Made by a program: the position numbers and the translations under genes | The notes under the pieces: model-generated | Databases searched by the model: none | Told to the model about the DNA's origin: nothing | The model's input: the letters and a program-made list of their open reading frames with translations, nothing else | Part shown: piece by piece, positions 40,834-49,075 of the stretch | Layout of the letters: each line of letters starts with the position of its first letter | Position numbering within the stretch: position 1 is the first letter of the stretch | From: Mesorhizobium sp. DCY119 | GTDB taxonomy: Bacteria; Pseudomonadota; Alphaproteobacteria; Rhizobiales; Rhizobiaceae | Assembly (NCBI RefSeq): GCF_003590645.1 | Contig: NZ_CP031834.1 | Location: 4,773,722 to 4,837,721, forward strand | DNA length: 64,000 bases | Direction of reading: 5' to 3'

Positions 40834-41616
40834 ATGATCAAAAGTCTCAAACTGGCTGTCGCCGCCCTGGCGCTCGGCCTGTCCGGCGCGGTGGGCGCAA
40901 GCGCTGAACCGCTGAAGGTGGGCATCGCCGCCGAGCCCTATCCGCCCTTCGCCTCGCCTGATGCCTCCGGCAAATGGGATGGCTGGGAAGTCCAGGTCGC
41001 CGAGGCGCTGTGCGCCGAAGCCAAGCTCGAATGCGTCATCACGCCGATCTCCTGGGACGGCATCATTCCGGCGCTGACGACGAAGAAGATCGACATGATC
41101 GCAGCCTCGATGTCGATCACCGCCGAGCGCGAAAAGACGATCGCCTTCTCCGACAAATACTATAACACGCCCACCGGCATCATCGGCCCGAAGAGCGAGA
41201 CATTCGATGCTTCGCCCGAGGGGCTGAAAGGCAAGATCATCGGCGTGCAGGTGTCGACCGTGCACGAGGTCTACGCCAAGAAGCATTTCGGCCCGACGGC
41301 TGCCGAGATCAAGATCTACCAGACGCAGGACGAGGCCAATGCCGATCTGGCAGCCGGCCGCATCGATGCGGTGCAGGCCGATTCCATCGCGCTGAACGAC
41401 TTCCTGAAAACCGATCAGGGCAAGGAATGCTGCGACATGAAGGGCACGGTGGCAGACGACCTCGAAGTGCTCGGACCGGGCGTCGGCGTCGGCCTGCGCA
41501 AGGAGGACACCGAGCTGAAGGAGAAGATCAACGCCGCAATCAAGGGCATCCGCGCCAACGGCAAGTATGACGAGATTGCGAAGAAATACTTCGATTTCAA
41601 CATCTACGGCGAGTAA
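40834..41616 (+). CDS. Polar amino acid ABC transporter substrate-binding protein
   Basis: A 260-residue family 3 binding protein. The signal peptide MIKSLKLAVAALALGLSGAV ends near ASA (residue 25), followed by EPLKVGIAAEPYPPFASPD. The typical block DMIAASMSITAEREKTIAFS is present near residue 90. The lobe pattern fits Lys/Arg/ornithine or opine binders. It stands between the ATPase and the two permeases. Confidence 0.9.
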   Translation: MIKSLKLAVAALALGLSGAVGASAEPLKVGIAAEPYPPFASPDASGKWDGWEVQVAEALCAEAKLECVITPISWDGIIPALTTKKIDMIAASMSITAEREKTIAFSDKYYNTPTGIIGPKSETFDASPEGLKGKIIGVQVSTVHEVYAKKHFGPTAAEIKIYQTQDEANADLAAGRIDAVQADSIALNDFLKTDQGKECCDMKGTVADDLEVLGPGVGVGLRKEDTELKEKINAAIKGIRANGKYDEIAKKYFDFNIYGE

Positions 41617-41631
41617 GCGATCGATCGGGCC

Positions 41632-42387
41632 GTGAGCCTCGACCACCTCTTCTCCCCGCTTCTCCAGCTTGGAGCAATCGAACTCCTGTCCCCAGCCCCA
41701 CCGGGCTGGGGCGGGAACCTGCTGCGCGGTCTGGCCAACTCCGTCCAGATCGCGCTCGGTGCTTTCGGGCTCGGCCTGCTGATCGGCACCGCTGGCGCCT
41801 ATGGCAAGCTCTATGGCGGGCCGATCATCCGCGACCTGATGGAAGTCTACACGACCGTCGTGCGCGCCGTGCCGGAGCTGGTGCTGATCCTGCTGCTCTA
41901 TTACGCCGGCGCCGATCTCATAAATCGCGCGCTGGAAGGGCTCGGCTATGCTCGCATCGACATCAACGGACTGGTGGCGGGCATTGCTGTTCTCGGCTTC
42001 GTCCAGGGCGCCTATGCGACCGAAGTGCTGCGCGGGGCGATCCTCTCCGTTCCGCAAGGCCAGATCGAGGCGGCGCGCGCCTATGGCATGTCGCCCGCAC
42101 TGCTGATGCGGCGCATCACCCTGCCGGCGATGCTGCCCTTCGCCATTCCGGGCCTTGCCAATCTATGGCTGATCGCGACCAAGGACACCGCCCTTCTGGC
42201 CGTCGTCGGCTTCAACGAACTGACGCTGGAGACGCGGCAGGCGGCGGGCACGACCAAGGCCTATTTCACCTTCTTCCTCGCGGCGGGCGTGCTTTACCTG
42301 CTGCTAACGCTGTTCTCCAACGTCATCATTGCGCGCATAGAGCGATGGTCGCGGCGCGGCATGCCCTCGATCGCGGAGGGGCGCTGA
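41632..42387 (+). CDS. Polar amino acid ABC transporter permease (HisQ-type)
   Basis: A 251-residue membrane protein starting with GTG. Segments include ALGAFGLGLLIGTAGAYGKL and LVLILLLYYAGADLI. The EAA loop is GQIEAARAYGMSPALLMRRI (about residue 143). Its stop overlaps the next permease start (TGATG). Confidence 0.9.
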   Translation: MSLDHLFSPLLQLGAIELLSPAPPGWGGNLLRGLANSVQIALGAFGLGLLIGTAGAYGKLYGGPIIRDLMEVYTTVVRAVPELVLILLLYYAGADLINRALEGLGYARIDINGLVAGIAVLGFVQGAYATEVLRGAILSVPQGQIEAARAYGMSPALLMRRITLPAMLPFAIPGLANLWLIATKDTALLAVVGFNELTLETRQAAGTTKAYFTFFLAAGVLYLLLTLFSNVIIARIERWSRRGMPSIAEGR

Positions 42388-43196
42388 TGTCGATCGATCT
42401 CGTCAACACGACGCGAACGCAGCGCGCGCTCGGCTGGCTGCAGCCGCACCGCATCGGGCTTATCGCGGTTGGGGCGGCGCTATTCGGCTCTGCCGTCTAT
42501 TTCATGCGCTGGGACTGGATCCCCAACTATTACGACCTCGCTTTGCAAGGCATCTGGCGAACGATCTGGATCATGCTGGTCACCGCTGTGCTTGGCTTCC
42601 TGCTGGCCGTTCCGCTCGGACTTGCGCAGGCGGTTGGCCCGTGGTGGCTGGCCTGGCCCGCCAATGCCTTCTGCACCGTCATTCGCGGCACGCCGCTGCT
42701 GCTACAGCTCTGGCTGCTCTATTACGGGCTGGGGTCGCTGTTTCCGCAGTTTCCGGCAATTCGCCAATCCTGGCTGTGGCCCTATCTGCGGCAGGCATGG
42801 CCCTATGCCGTTCTGGCTCTGACGCTCTCGACTGGCGGCTATGTCGGCGAGGTGATGCGCGGCGCGTTTGCCGGCGTACCGCACGGCCAGCTCGAGGCGG
42901 CGCGCGCCTATGGCATGCGGCGATGGAAAATTTTCTGGCGCATCTGGTTCCCGCAGGCCGTCCAGCGCGCACTTCCGACGCTCGGCGGGGAAAGCGTGCT
43001 GCTCTTGAAGGCCACGCCGCTGGTGGCAACGATCACCGTTGTGGACATCTATGCGGTTGCGTCGCGGGTGCGGCAGGACACCTACATCGTCTATGAACCA
43101 CTGTTGCTTCTGGCGCTGATCTATCTTTGCATTACCGGGATAATCGTGTTCATTTTCCGCCGGCTGGAAGCACGGATACCGACGCGGGTAGGATAG
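42387..43196 (+). CDS. Polar amino acid ABC transporter permease (HisM-type)
   Basis: A 269-residue membrane protein starting MSIDLVNTTRTQRALGWL. FCTVIRGTPLLLQLWLLYYG (about residue 92) is the standard HisM/ArtM motif, and the EAA loop is GQLEAARAYGMRRWKIFWRI (about 168). It forms the channel with the preceding permease. A frame opening at 42165 is antisense-like extension inside that permease and is not used. Confidence 0.9.
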   Translation: MSIDLVNTTRTQRALGWLQPHRIGLIAVGAALFGSAVYFMRWDWIPNYYDLALQGIWRTIWIMLVTAVLGFLLAVPLGLAQAVGPWWLAWPANAFCTVIRGTPLLLQLWLLYYGLGSLFPQFPAIRQSWLWPYLRQAWPYAVLALTLSTGGYVGEVMRGAFAGVPHGQLEAARAYGMRRWKIFWRIWFPQAVQRALPTLGGESVLLLKATPLVATITVVDIYAVASRVRQDTYIVYEPLLLLALIYLCITGIIVFIFRRLEARIPTRVG

Positions 43197-43198
43197 GC

Positions 43199-44209
43199 AT
43201 GGCGAATACGATCACACTCAGCCTCGAACAGGGGCTGCGGCTTTGCGAGGATGCAGCGCGTCGCGCCGGTGCTCGCTCGGAGACAGCCGCCGCGCTGGCG
43301 CGATCTGTGGTCGACGCCGAGGCCGAGGGACAGGCATCGGTCGGTCTTGCTCACTTCGTCGATTATCTCGAGGCGCTGGAGGCAGGGCGGATCGATGGCA
43401 AGGCACTGCCCGAAATCACCCGGCCCGCCGGCGCGATCATCGTTTCGGACGCCAAGGGCGGGGCGGCGCATCTCGGCTTTGATGTCGCCTTCGACGATCT
43501 CGTGAAGACTGCGTGCGATTTCGGCGTGGCGATCTTCTCGCAGAAGAACGCCTTCACCGCCGGCGCGCTCGGCTATTTCGTCAGGCGGCTGGCGGAGAAA
43601 GGGCTGGTCGGCCTTGCCGCGACCAACGGCCCGGCGCTGCTCGCCGGCTCGGGTTCGACCAAACCGGTCTATTGCACCAACCCGCTGGCTTTCGCGGCTC
43701 CCGTCGAAGACGGCCCGCCGCTGATCATCGACCAGGCCTCCAGCGCCACCGCCTTCGTCAACATCCGCAAGGCAGCGCATGAGGGCAAAAGCATTCCCGA
43801 AGGCTGGGCAATCGACGCCGAGGGCCGGTCGACGACGGACGCGAAGGCTGCGGTGAAGGGCGCGCTGCTAGCCTATGGCGGCGGGCGTGGCGCAAACATC
43901 GCGCTCATGGTCGAGGTGCTGGCCGCCGGCCTTTCCGGCGCGAACTGGTCGCTCGACGCCCCGCATTTCACCTCGGGCTCGCAGACGCCGGGCGCAGGTC
44001 TGTTCGTGCTGGCAATCGAGCCCAAGCTTATCGATCCCACGTTTTCGACGCGCATGGCCAGCCAGACGGATCGGCTTTCCGGCGAGTATGGCGTGCATAT
44101 TCCGGGACCGGCAAAGAGTACCGCGCGCAGGAAGGCCGAGCGCGAGGGCATCTCTATACCCAAACCGCTCTACGATCGAATTGCCGACGGGCCGGCTACC
44201 AACGCATAA
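43199..44209 (+). CDS. Ldh2-family NAD(P)-dependent oxidoreductase (malate/L-lactate dehydrogenase family)
   Basis: A 336-residue protein of the MDH/LDH type 2 fold, starting 2 bp after the permease stop. Conserved parts are GLAHFVDYLEALEAGRI (about residue 50), DAKGGAAHLGFDVAFDDLVK, FVRRLAEKGLVGLAATNGPA and GALLAYGGGRGANIALMVEV. Members include ureidoglycolate dehydrogenase, sulfolactate dehydrogenase and the cyclic imine (piperideine/pyrroline-2-carboxylate) reductase DpkA. A keto-acid or imine reductase role fits the guanidino and amino-acid context, but the substrate is not settled. Confidence 0.8.
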   Translation: MANTITLSLEQGLRLCEDAARRAGARSETAAALARSVVDAEAEGQASVGLAHFVDYLEALEAGRIDGKALPEITRPAGAIIVSDAKGGAAHLGFDVAFDDLVKTACDFGVAIFSQKNAFTAGALGYFVRRLAEKGLVGLAATNGPALLAGSGSTKPVYCTNPLAFAAPVEDGPPLIIDQASSATAFVNIRKAAHEGKSIPEGWAIDAEGRSTTDAKAAVKGALLAYGGGRGANIALMVEVLAAGLSGANWSLDAPHFTSGSQTPGAGLFVLAIEPKLIDPTFSTRMASQTDRLSGEYGVHIPGPAKSTARRKAEREGISIPKPLYDRIADGPATNA

Positions 44210-44263
44210 ATTGCCGAACGGTTACGGCAGGCATATCGTTTCTCCGATAACGGGAAGCGCGCC

Positions 44264-44863
44264 ATGAGGACTCTGTCTCCAGCAATTGCTCTGCCTATCA
44301 TGATGGTGCTGGCGATGCCTGCCTCGGCAGACCCGCTTTCCGATCTGCTCGCCAAGGGCAAGGGCGGCGCCTGCTACGAGCGGGTCTACGACAAGGCGCA
44401 TCTGGCACAGCATTCGAAGCAGGCAACGCAGGCGGTGCTTCTGTCGCTGCGCGAATTCAGCGATGGCAATGGCGCGATCATACGCATACGCATACGCATC
44501 AGCAGCAAAAGCGGGACGCACTATATGGTCGGCGGCTGCGACTGGCAGGAACGCGCCAATCTCGACATCCAGGACAAGCCGCTGATCGAAGCTTTCAAGG
44601 GTCCGAGCGGCCTTGACTGCCACGCCATGACGAGCGCCGATGGTTCGTCGGCGGAAGAAGGCGGCGACTTTCCGGTCGATCTGAGGGATGGCAAGGCCAT
44701 AATGCTCTACTTTCCCGACAGCCTCGCGGGGTGGCGATCCTACGACAGGAGCCAACCAGCCGAATTTCGCGATTTCTCAAGCGAAGACAGGGTTTTCCGG
44801 CTGGACAAGGTCAAGGCCGGCCTGTGCAGCGAAATGGATGCGAGATTGCCCGGCTGGAATTGA
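44264..44863 (+). CDS. Secreted protein of unknown function
   Basis: A 199-residue protein with a Sec signal peptide (MRTLSPAIALPIMMVLAMPASA) and a mature start DPLSDLLAKGKGGACYERVY. Four mature cysteines (CYERV, CDW, CHAM, CSEM) could form two disulfides. An in-frame hexanucleotide repeat encodes alternating Ile and Arg near residue 72. No known family is recognised. A terminator follows 21 bp after the stop. Confidence 0.65.
   Translation: MRTLSPAIALPIMMVLAMPASADPLSDLLAKGKGGACYERVYDKAHLAQHSKQATQAVLLSLREFSDGNGAIIRIRIRISSKSGTHYMVGGCDWQERANLDIQDKPLIEAFKGPSGLDCHAMTSADGSSAEEGGDFPVDLRDGKAIMLYFPDSLAGWRSYDRSQPAEFRDFSSEDRVFRLDKVKAGLCSEMDARLPGWN
44479..44499 (+). repeat. In-frame hexanucleotide tandem repeat (CATACG, 3.5 units)
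   Basis: Three full CATACG units and a half unit lie inside the secreted-protein gene and encode Ile-Arg pairs. A gain or loss of one unit would add or remove two residues without a frameshift. Confidence 0.85.
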
Positions 44864-44884
44864 GCAGAAGCCGTTGCTGACATG

Positions 44885-44911
44885 AAAAACCCCGCACGAA
44901 GCGGGGTTTTT
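44885..44911. terminator. Bidirectional intrinsic terminator
   Basis: AAAAACCCCGC and GCGGGGTTTTT flank a short ACGAA loop. The A-run and T-run make it usable from both strands, so it can end the secreted-protein gene (plus) and the CsbD gene (minus). Confidence 0.92.
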
Positions 44912-44929
44912 CGGGATACTTACCCAAGC

Positions 44930-45127
44930 TCAGTGGCGGGCAAGCCAGTCATCGATATCCTTCTCGGCAGCATCGGAAGCCGTGCCGTAACGCTCCTGAA
45001 GGCGGCCGGCGAGTTCCTTGCGCTTGCCTTCGATGACGTCGAGATCGTCATTCGTCAGCTTGCCCCACTGCTGCTGGACCTTGCCCTTGAACTGTTCCCA
45101 ATTTCCTTCGACCTGATTCCAATTCAT
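44930..45127 (-). CDS. CsbD family stress-response protein
   Basis: A 65-residue protein beginning MNWNQVEGNWEQFKGKVQQQ and containing WGKLTNDDLDVIEGKRKEL, the full CsbD signature. Members are small, hydrophilic and usually induced by general stress or entry into stationary phase. GGAG lies upstream of the ATG at 45127. The gene is divergent from the DoxX gene. Confidence 0.93.
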   Translation of the reverse strand: MNWNQVEGNWEQFKGKVQQQWGKLTNDDLDVIEGKRKELAGRLQERYGTASDAAEKDIDDWLARH

Positions 45128-45313
45128 CAGAATCTCCTTGTTTTTGTTTGATTTTGTGGCGGCGAAAACGCCATCCACCCAGTCAACGGAGAAAGCGGCA
45201 GCCGGTTCCCGAAAATAAACTTGACTCCTTTATTCAACTATTTCTCAATCCTTGTTGATTTGACCGTGATCGGCGGTCTGACATGTTTGTGCACCGCAAC
45301 ACAGGAGACGACC

Positions 45314-45772
45314 TTGACCGACACGACGACGAACAACGCCGCCGGCACCCGACTGATCATTCCGGCCCTTCGCGGCCTCTATGCCAGCCTGCATGATGGT
45401 GCCGAGACGCTGCTGCGCGTCGTTGCCGGGCTTGCGCTGGTAACCCACGGCGCCGGCAAGATCGTCAACCCGTTTGGTGCCATCGAAATGGTCGAGGGTT
45501 TGGGCTTCTATCCCGGCGCCTTCTGGTCGCCGCTTCTGTCGGCCACCGAATTCTTCGGCGGCATCCTGCTGGCGCTCGGCCTGTTGACCCGCCCGGCAGC
45601 CGCAGCAACGACCTTCGTTCTGCTGGTCACGGTCTGGTTCCACTGGATCACTATGGGCCAGGGCTATTCGGGCGCGGAAAAGTCGATCCTCTGGGCCGCG
45701 ATCCTGTTCTTCTTCCTCATCCGCGGCGGCAACCGCCATTCGGTGGACGCCAAGCTCGGCCGCCAGTTCTAA
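45314..45772 (+). CDS. DoxX family membrane protein
   Basis: A 152-residue protein with four probable transmembrane segments. The family motif is LLRVVAGLALVTHGAGKI (about residue 31), then SATEFFGGILLALGLLTRPA. I use the TTG at 45314 because CAGGAG lies eight bases upstream and no in-frame ATG fits better; the frame continues to 45221. DoxX proteins are quinone-related or redox-associated membrane proteins of loosely defined role. Confidence 0.82.
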   Translation: MTDTTTNNAAGTRLIIPALRGLYASLHDGAETLLRVVAGLALVTHGAGKIVNPFGAIEMVEGLGFYPGAFWSPLLSATEFFGGILLALGLLTRPAAAATTFVLLVTVWFHWITMGQGYSGAEKSILWAAILFFFLIRGGNRHSVDAKLGRQF

Positions 45773-45797
45773 GATTTTTTCATAATGCTGATACAGT

Positions 45798-45826
45798 CCC
45801 CGTCGGAGCGATCCGGCGGGGTTTTT
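45798..45826 (+). terminator. Intrinsic terminator after the DoxX gene
   Basis: CCCCGTCGGA and TCCGGCGGGG pair (one G-U) around GCGA, followed by TTTTT. Apart from one or two bases it is the same hairpin as the one after rpsA. Confidence 0.92.
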
Positions 45827-45933
45827 GCTATTCGGGATCAGGGCTTGGGATGCGGCAGAAAAGTCGCGCGCTTCGCTCTTTGCCTTTGCGCCAAAACGGA
45901 CTAAGAAACGACCGTAACGACGCGGAGCCAGCC

Positions 45934-46917
45934 ATGACAGAAATCCTGCAAACCCCGAAACTCGTGACCGTTTTCGGCGGGTCCGGCTTTGTCGGCCGCC
46001 ATGTGGTTCGGGCGTTGGCCAAGCGCGGCTACCGCGTGCGCGTCGCCTGCCGCCGGCCCGAGCTTGCTGGCCATCTCCAGCCGCTCGGCAATGTCGGCCA
46101 GATCCAGGTGGTTCAGGCCAATCTGCGCGTGCGCTGGTCGATCGACCGGGCCGTGCAGGGATCGGACCATGTCATCAATCTCGTCGGCATCCTCGCCGAA
46201 TCCGGCCGACAGAAATTCGCCACCGTCCAGGAATTCGGTGCGCGCGCCGTCGCCGAAGCCGCGCGCTCGATCGGCGCCGGCCTGACCCATATGTCGGCGC
46301 TCGGTGCCAACGCGGCCTCCCCTTCCAGCTATGCCCGCACCAAGGCGCTCGGCGAAAAGGCTGTGCTGGAGACGATCGGCAATGCCGTCATCTTCCGCCC
46401 GTCGATCATGTTCGGCCCGGAGGATGGCTTCTTCAACCGCTTCGCAGCCATGGCGCGGATTTCGCCGGTGCTGCCACTGATCGGAGCCGAGACGCGTTTC
46501 CAGCCCGCCTATGTCGGCGATGTCGCGGAAGCGATCGCGCGGTCGGTGGACGGCAAGGTCGAGGGCGGCAAGGTCTACGAACTCGGCGGGCCGAATGTGC
46601 TGACCTTCAAGGAGTGCATGGAGGAAATGCTGGACGTGGTCGACCGCGAGCGCATCCTCGTGCCGATGCCGTGGTGGCTGGCGAAGCTGCAGGGCGCAAT
46701 CCTCGGCGCGCTGCCGGGCAAGTTCAAGCTGTTGACGACCGACCAGGTGATACTGCTTCAGCACGACAACGTCGTCTCGACCGCGGCGGAAAACGAGGCG
46801 CGTACCTTTGCCGGCCTCGGCATCGCGCCGCAATCGACGGCCTCGATACTGCCGACCTATCTCTGGAGCTATCGTGCGGCCGGGCAGTTCTCCCGCAAGA
46901 CCGAAGTTCAGTCGTAA
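45934..46917 (+). CDS. Complex I NDUFA9-type, NAD(P)-binding SDR-family protein
   Basis: A 327-residue extended short-chain dehydrogenase-like protein. The nucleotide-binding loop is VFGGSGFVGRHVVRALAKRG (residues about 11-30). A degenerate active site region reads SSYARTKALGEKAVL, so the usual YxxxK tyrosine and lysine are present (YARTK). The match to NDUFA9/YfcH-type proteins is good. In Alphaproteobacteria such proteins are linked to assembly or stability of NADH dehydrogenase, but it is not near nuo genes here. Confidence 0.85.
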   Translation: MTEILQTPKLVTVFGGSGFVGRHVVRALAKRGYRVRVACRRPELAGHLQPLGNVGQIQVVQANLRVRWSIDRAVQGSDHVINLVGILAESGRQKFATVQEFGARAVAEAARSIGAGLTHMSALGANAASPSSYARTKALGEKAVLETIGNAVIFRPSIMFGPEDGFFNRFAAMARISPVLPLIGAETRFQPAYVGDVAEAIARSVDGKVEGGKVYELGGPNVLTFKECMEEMLDVVDRERILVPMPWWLAKLQGAILGALPGKFKLLTTDQVILLQHDNVVSTAAENEARTFAGLGIAPQSTASILPTYLWSYRAAGQFSRKTEVQS

Positions 46918-46959
46918 CGATCCAGGCCGAACAGCGCCTCGCTGCTTCGGCCTGACTGA

Positions 46960-47385
46960 CTAGAGATAGCCTGCCACCACTGGCGGGCGCTCCCAATGGT
47001 CCGCTCGACCGTCCTGATACTCGACGGGTGCGGCGGCCAGTTCCTCATCGGTGGCATCATCCAGGCAGGCGACATTGACGGCGTGAAACTCTCCGCCAAG
47101 CGCTTCCATATGGCCGCGTCCGAATGTCTTCACGCCGCATGTGCTGCAGAAGAAATGATGGATAGGCTGTCCTGACGGATTTTTCGATCCATCGCTGAAA
47201 GTATAGTCGGACAGCGCATCCGCGCCCTGAACGAGCCGGAAGTTGCTGCCGGTGGCGATGGCCTTCCAGAAGCGGACCTTGCGGCAGACCGAGCAGTTGC
47301 ACTTGCTCGTACCGTCGGCCAGATCGATATCGCATTCGAAGCGGACAGCACCGCAATGGCAGCTGCCGTGATAGGTCTTTTTCAT
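46960..47385 (-). CDS. GFA family zinc protein (glutathione-dependent formaldehyde-activating type)
   Basis: A 141-residue protein with zinc-binding cysteines in the family pattern: HGSCHCGAVRFEC, CNCSVCRK and FFCSTCGVKTFGRG. GGAG precedes the ATG at 47385. It is last in a minus-strand run with ArsR, SRPBCC and DUF899 genes. Many members have no proven link to formaldehyde. Confidence 0.87.
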   Translation of the reverse strand: MKKTYHGSCHCGAVRFECDIDLADGTSKCNCSVCRKVRFWKAIATGSNFRLVQGADALSDYTFSDGSKNPSGQPIHHFFCSTCGVKTFGRGHMEALGGEFHAVNVACLDDATDEELAAAPVEYQDGRADHWERPPVVAGYL

Positions 47386-47401
47386 TGAACTATCTCCGAA
47401 T

Positions 47402-48124
47402 TCAGGCGCAGCAGGCATCAGCGGCGGGACGATCCTCGTATTCGTCGTGTAGCCGCACCCAATCCATGGTGCCCTTCTCGTTGCGACCCTTCGGCGTCAG
47501 GTCGAGATAGTTATGGGCGCCCAGAAGCACGTCGACGCCGCGGGCATAGGTCGAGTAGGTGTGAAACACCTCGTCGCCGTTGCGATAGAAGACGCTCAGG
47601 CCGTGCAGATCGTCATGGGCAAGCGAGGTGGTGCCGAAGTTGTAGCCGACATTGCCGCTGGCGACCTGTTCCTTGGTGAAGGAGACGCCATAGTCGAAGT
47701 TGAAGCTGCTGCCGGCGGATGAAGCCCAGCGGAATTTCCAGCCCATGCGCTTGCGCACCGCTTCGATGCGCGACAGCGGAACGCGCGACACGGCGACGAA
47801 CGATAGATCGTTGTGCTCGAAATGCGTTCGGGCGGCATCGACATGGTCCGAGACGAAGGCACAGCCTTCGCAGATATGGTCCGAGCCCTGCGTCAGCATG
47901 AAATGATAGACGACGAGCTGGTTGCGCCCTTCGAACAGATCGGCGAGCGAGACCTGCCCCGACGGCGTGTCGAAGCGATAGTCCTTTTCCACCTTGACCC
48001 ACGGCAGTGCGCGGCGCTCCGCTGCCACTTCGTCGTGCAGCCGGGTCAGTTCCTTTTCGCGGGCGAGATGCGCCTTGCGGGCCGCGAGCCATTCCTCGCG
48101 GGAGACGGTCTTGTGCACTTGCAT
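47402..48124 (-). CDS. DUF899 thioredoxin-like family protein
   Basis: A 240-residue protein. KVEKDYRFDTPSGQVSLADL (about residue 44) and LVVYHFMLTQGSDHICEGCA (about 70-90) are the DUF899 signature, followed by NFDYGVSFTKEQV and the C-terminal HDEYEDRP. The start at 48124 has AGGAG seven bases upstream; an ATG at 48130 is too close to it. It is commonly found beside SRPBCC and ArsR genes, as here, but its reaction is not known. Confidence 0.85.
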   Translation of the reverse strand: MQVHKTVSREEWLAARKAHLAREKELTRLHDEVAAERRALPWVKVEKDYRFDTPSGQVSLADLFEGRNQLVVYHFMLTQGSDHICEGCAFVSDHVDAARTHFEHNDLSFVAVSRVPLSRIEAVRKRMGWKFRWASSAGSSFNFDYGVSFTKEQVASGNVGYNFGTTSLAHDDLHGLSVFYRNGDEVFHTYSTYARGVDVLLGAHNYLDLTPKGRNEKGTMDWVRLHDEYEDRPAADACCA

Positions 48125-48136
48125 GGCCATGCTCCT

Positions 48137-48619
48137 CTACAGCAACGCGGCGTGATCGCCGACCGACAGATAGGCCGCCAGACGATCCAGGCACTGACCC
48201 CAACCCTCGTTGTGGGAATCGCGGTTTTCGACCGTATCGAAAGGTGCCTGATGGAAACTCAGCTTCGTCTTGCCGCCCTGGTCGGCAAAGGTGACGGTGA
48301 TCAATGTCTCCAGCCCGCGCTCGCCATCCGTCTCCCAGGCGAAGGTGAAGACGATGCGCTCCGCCTCGACGATTTCCTGGTAGACGCCGGCCATGATGTG
48401 GTCGTTGCCTTCCGGCGAGCGGATGGTTGCGCGATAGGCACCACCAGGGCGGAAATCCATGGCGATGGAGGGTGCGGTAAAATCCTTCGGACCCCACCAG
48501 CGAAAGAGATGTTCCGGCGTCGTCCACACGCGGTAGACCAGGCTGCGGGGCGCATCGAAAACACGGGTGATGAGAAGCTCGTGGCCAGGCTTTTCCTTCA
48601 AGCTAGTTGCTTGTGTCAT
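48137..48619 (-). CDS. SRPBCC/AHSA1 domain protein
   Basis: A 160-residue protein. ELLITRVFDAPRSLVYRVWT, then EHLFRWWGPKDF (about residues 17-50) are diagnostic of the Aha1-C-type SRPBCC fold, as is the end HNEGWGQCLDRLAAYL. The fold makes a hydrophobic cavity for a ligand. The start overlaps the ArsR gene by 17 bp, so both are translated from one message. Confidence 0.9.
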   Translation of the reverse strand: MTQATSLKEKPGHELLITRVFDAPRSLVYRVWTTPEHLFRWWGPKDFTAPSIAMDFRPGGAYRATIRSPEGNDHIMAGVYQEIVEAERIVFTFAWETDGERGLETLITVTFADQGGKTKLSFHQAPFDTVENRDSHNEGWGQCLDRLAAYLSVGDHAALL

Positions 48620-48950
48620 TTCCCTCTCCCTTCTGGATTGTCTGCAGATAAGCATCAAGCCGGTCGAAACTGCCCTCCCAGAACCGGCGGTATTCTTCGA
48701 CCCAGCCGGCGATATCCTGCAACGGCCCGGCCTCGAGCCGGCAGGGGCGCCACTGCGCCTCACGGCCGCGCGCGATGAGCCCTGCCCGCTCCAGCACCTT
48801 CAGATGCTTGGAGACGGCAGGCAGGCTCATCTGGAACGGCTCGGCAAGCTCCGTCACCGAGGTTTCGCCGAGCGCCAGGCGGGCAAGGATGGCGCGCCGC
48901 GTCGGATCGGCGAGGGCTGCGAAAGTGGTGCTGAGGCGGTCGGTGGTCAT
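48603..48950 (-). CDS. ArsR-family transcriptional regulator
   Basis: A 115-residue winged-helix regulator. The recognition region is ADPTRRAILARLALGETSVT, then MSLPAVSKHLKVLERAGLI (about residues 14-60). No metal-binding cysteine pair is seen, as usual for the SRPBCC-linked subgroup. It probably represses its own four-gene operon through the inverted repeat just upstream. Confidence 0.92.
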   Translation of the reverse strand: MTTDRLSTTFAALADPTRRAILARLALGETSVTELAEPFQMSLPAVSKHLKVLERAGLIARGREAQWRPCRLEAGPLQDIAGWVEEYRRFWEGSFDRLDAYLQTIQKGEGNDTSN

Positions 48951-48971
48951 TTCTAGAATAAACCAATCATT

Positions 48972-48993
48972 TAATTAACCCAAAGGTTAATTA
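48972..48993 (-). promoter_or_regulatory. Inverted repeat upstream of the ArsR gene, probable operator
   Basis: TAATTAACC and GGTTAATTA are exact inverted 9-bp arms with a CAAA spacer, 22 bp before the ArsR start. The segment is AT-rich in a GC-rich region, and ArsR-type proteins bind sites of this size. Confidence 0.6.
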
Positions 48994-49075
48994 CCTCGCA
49001 CAGCACATACTGTCAAGCAGTGGCCGTCAATCCTCGGCCGCACCGCGGTCAGTTGATATCCTGAAACGGGTTTGT

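Noticed and set aside
42165..42386. Upstream extension of the second amino-acid permease
   Set aside because: It reads through the preceding permease in another frame; the ATG at 42387 has the usual TGATG junction.
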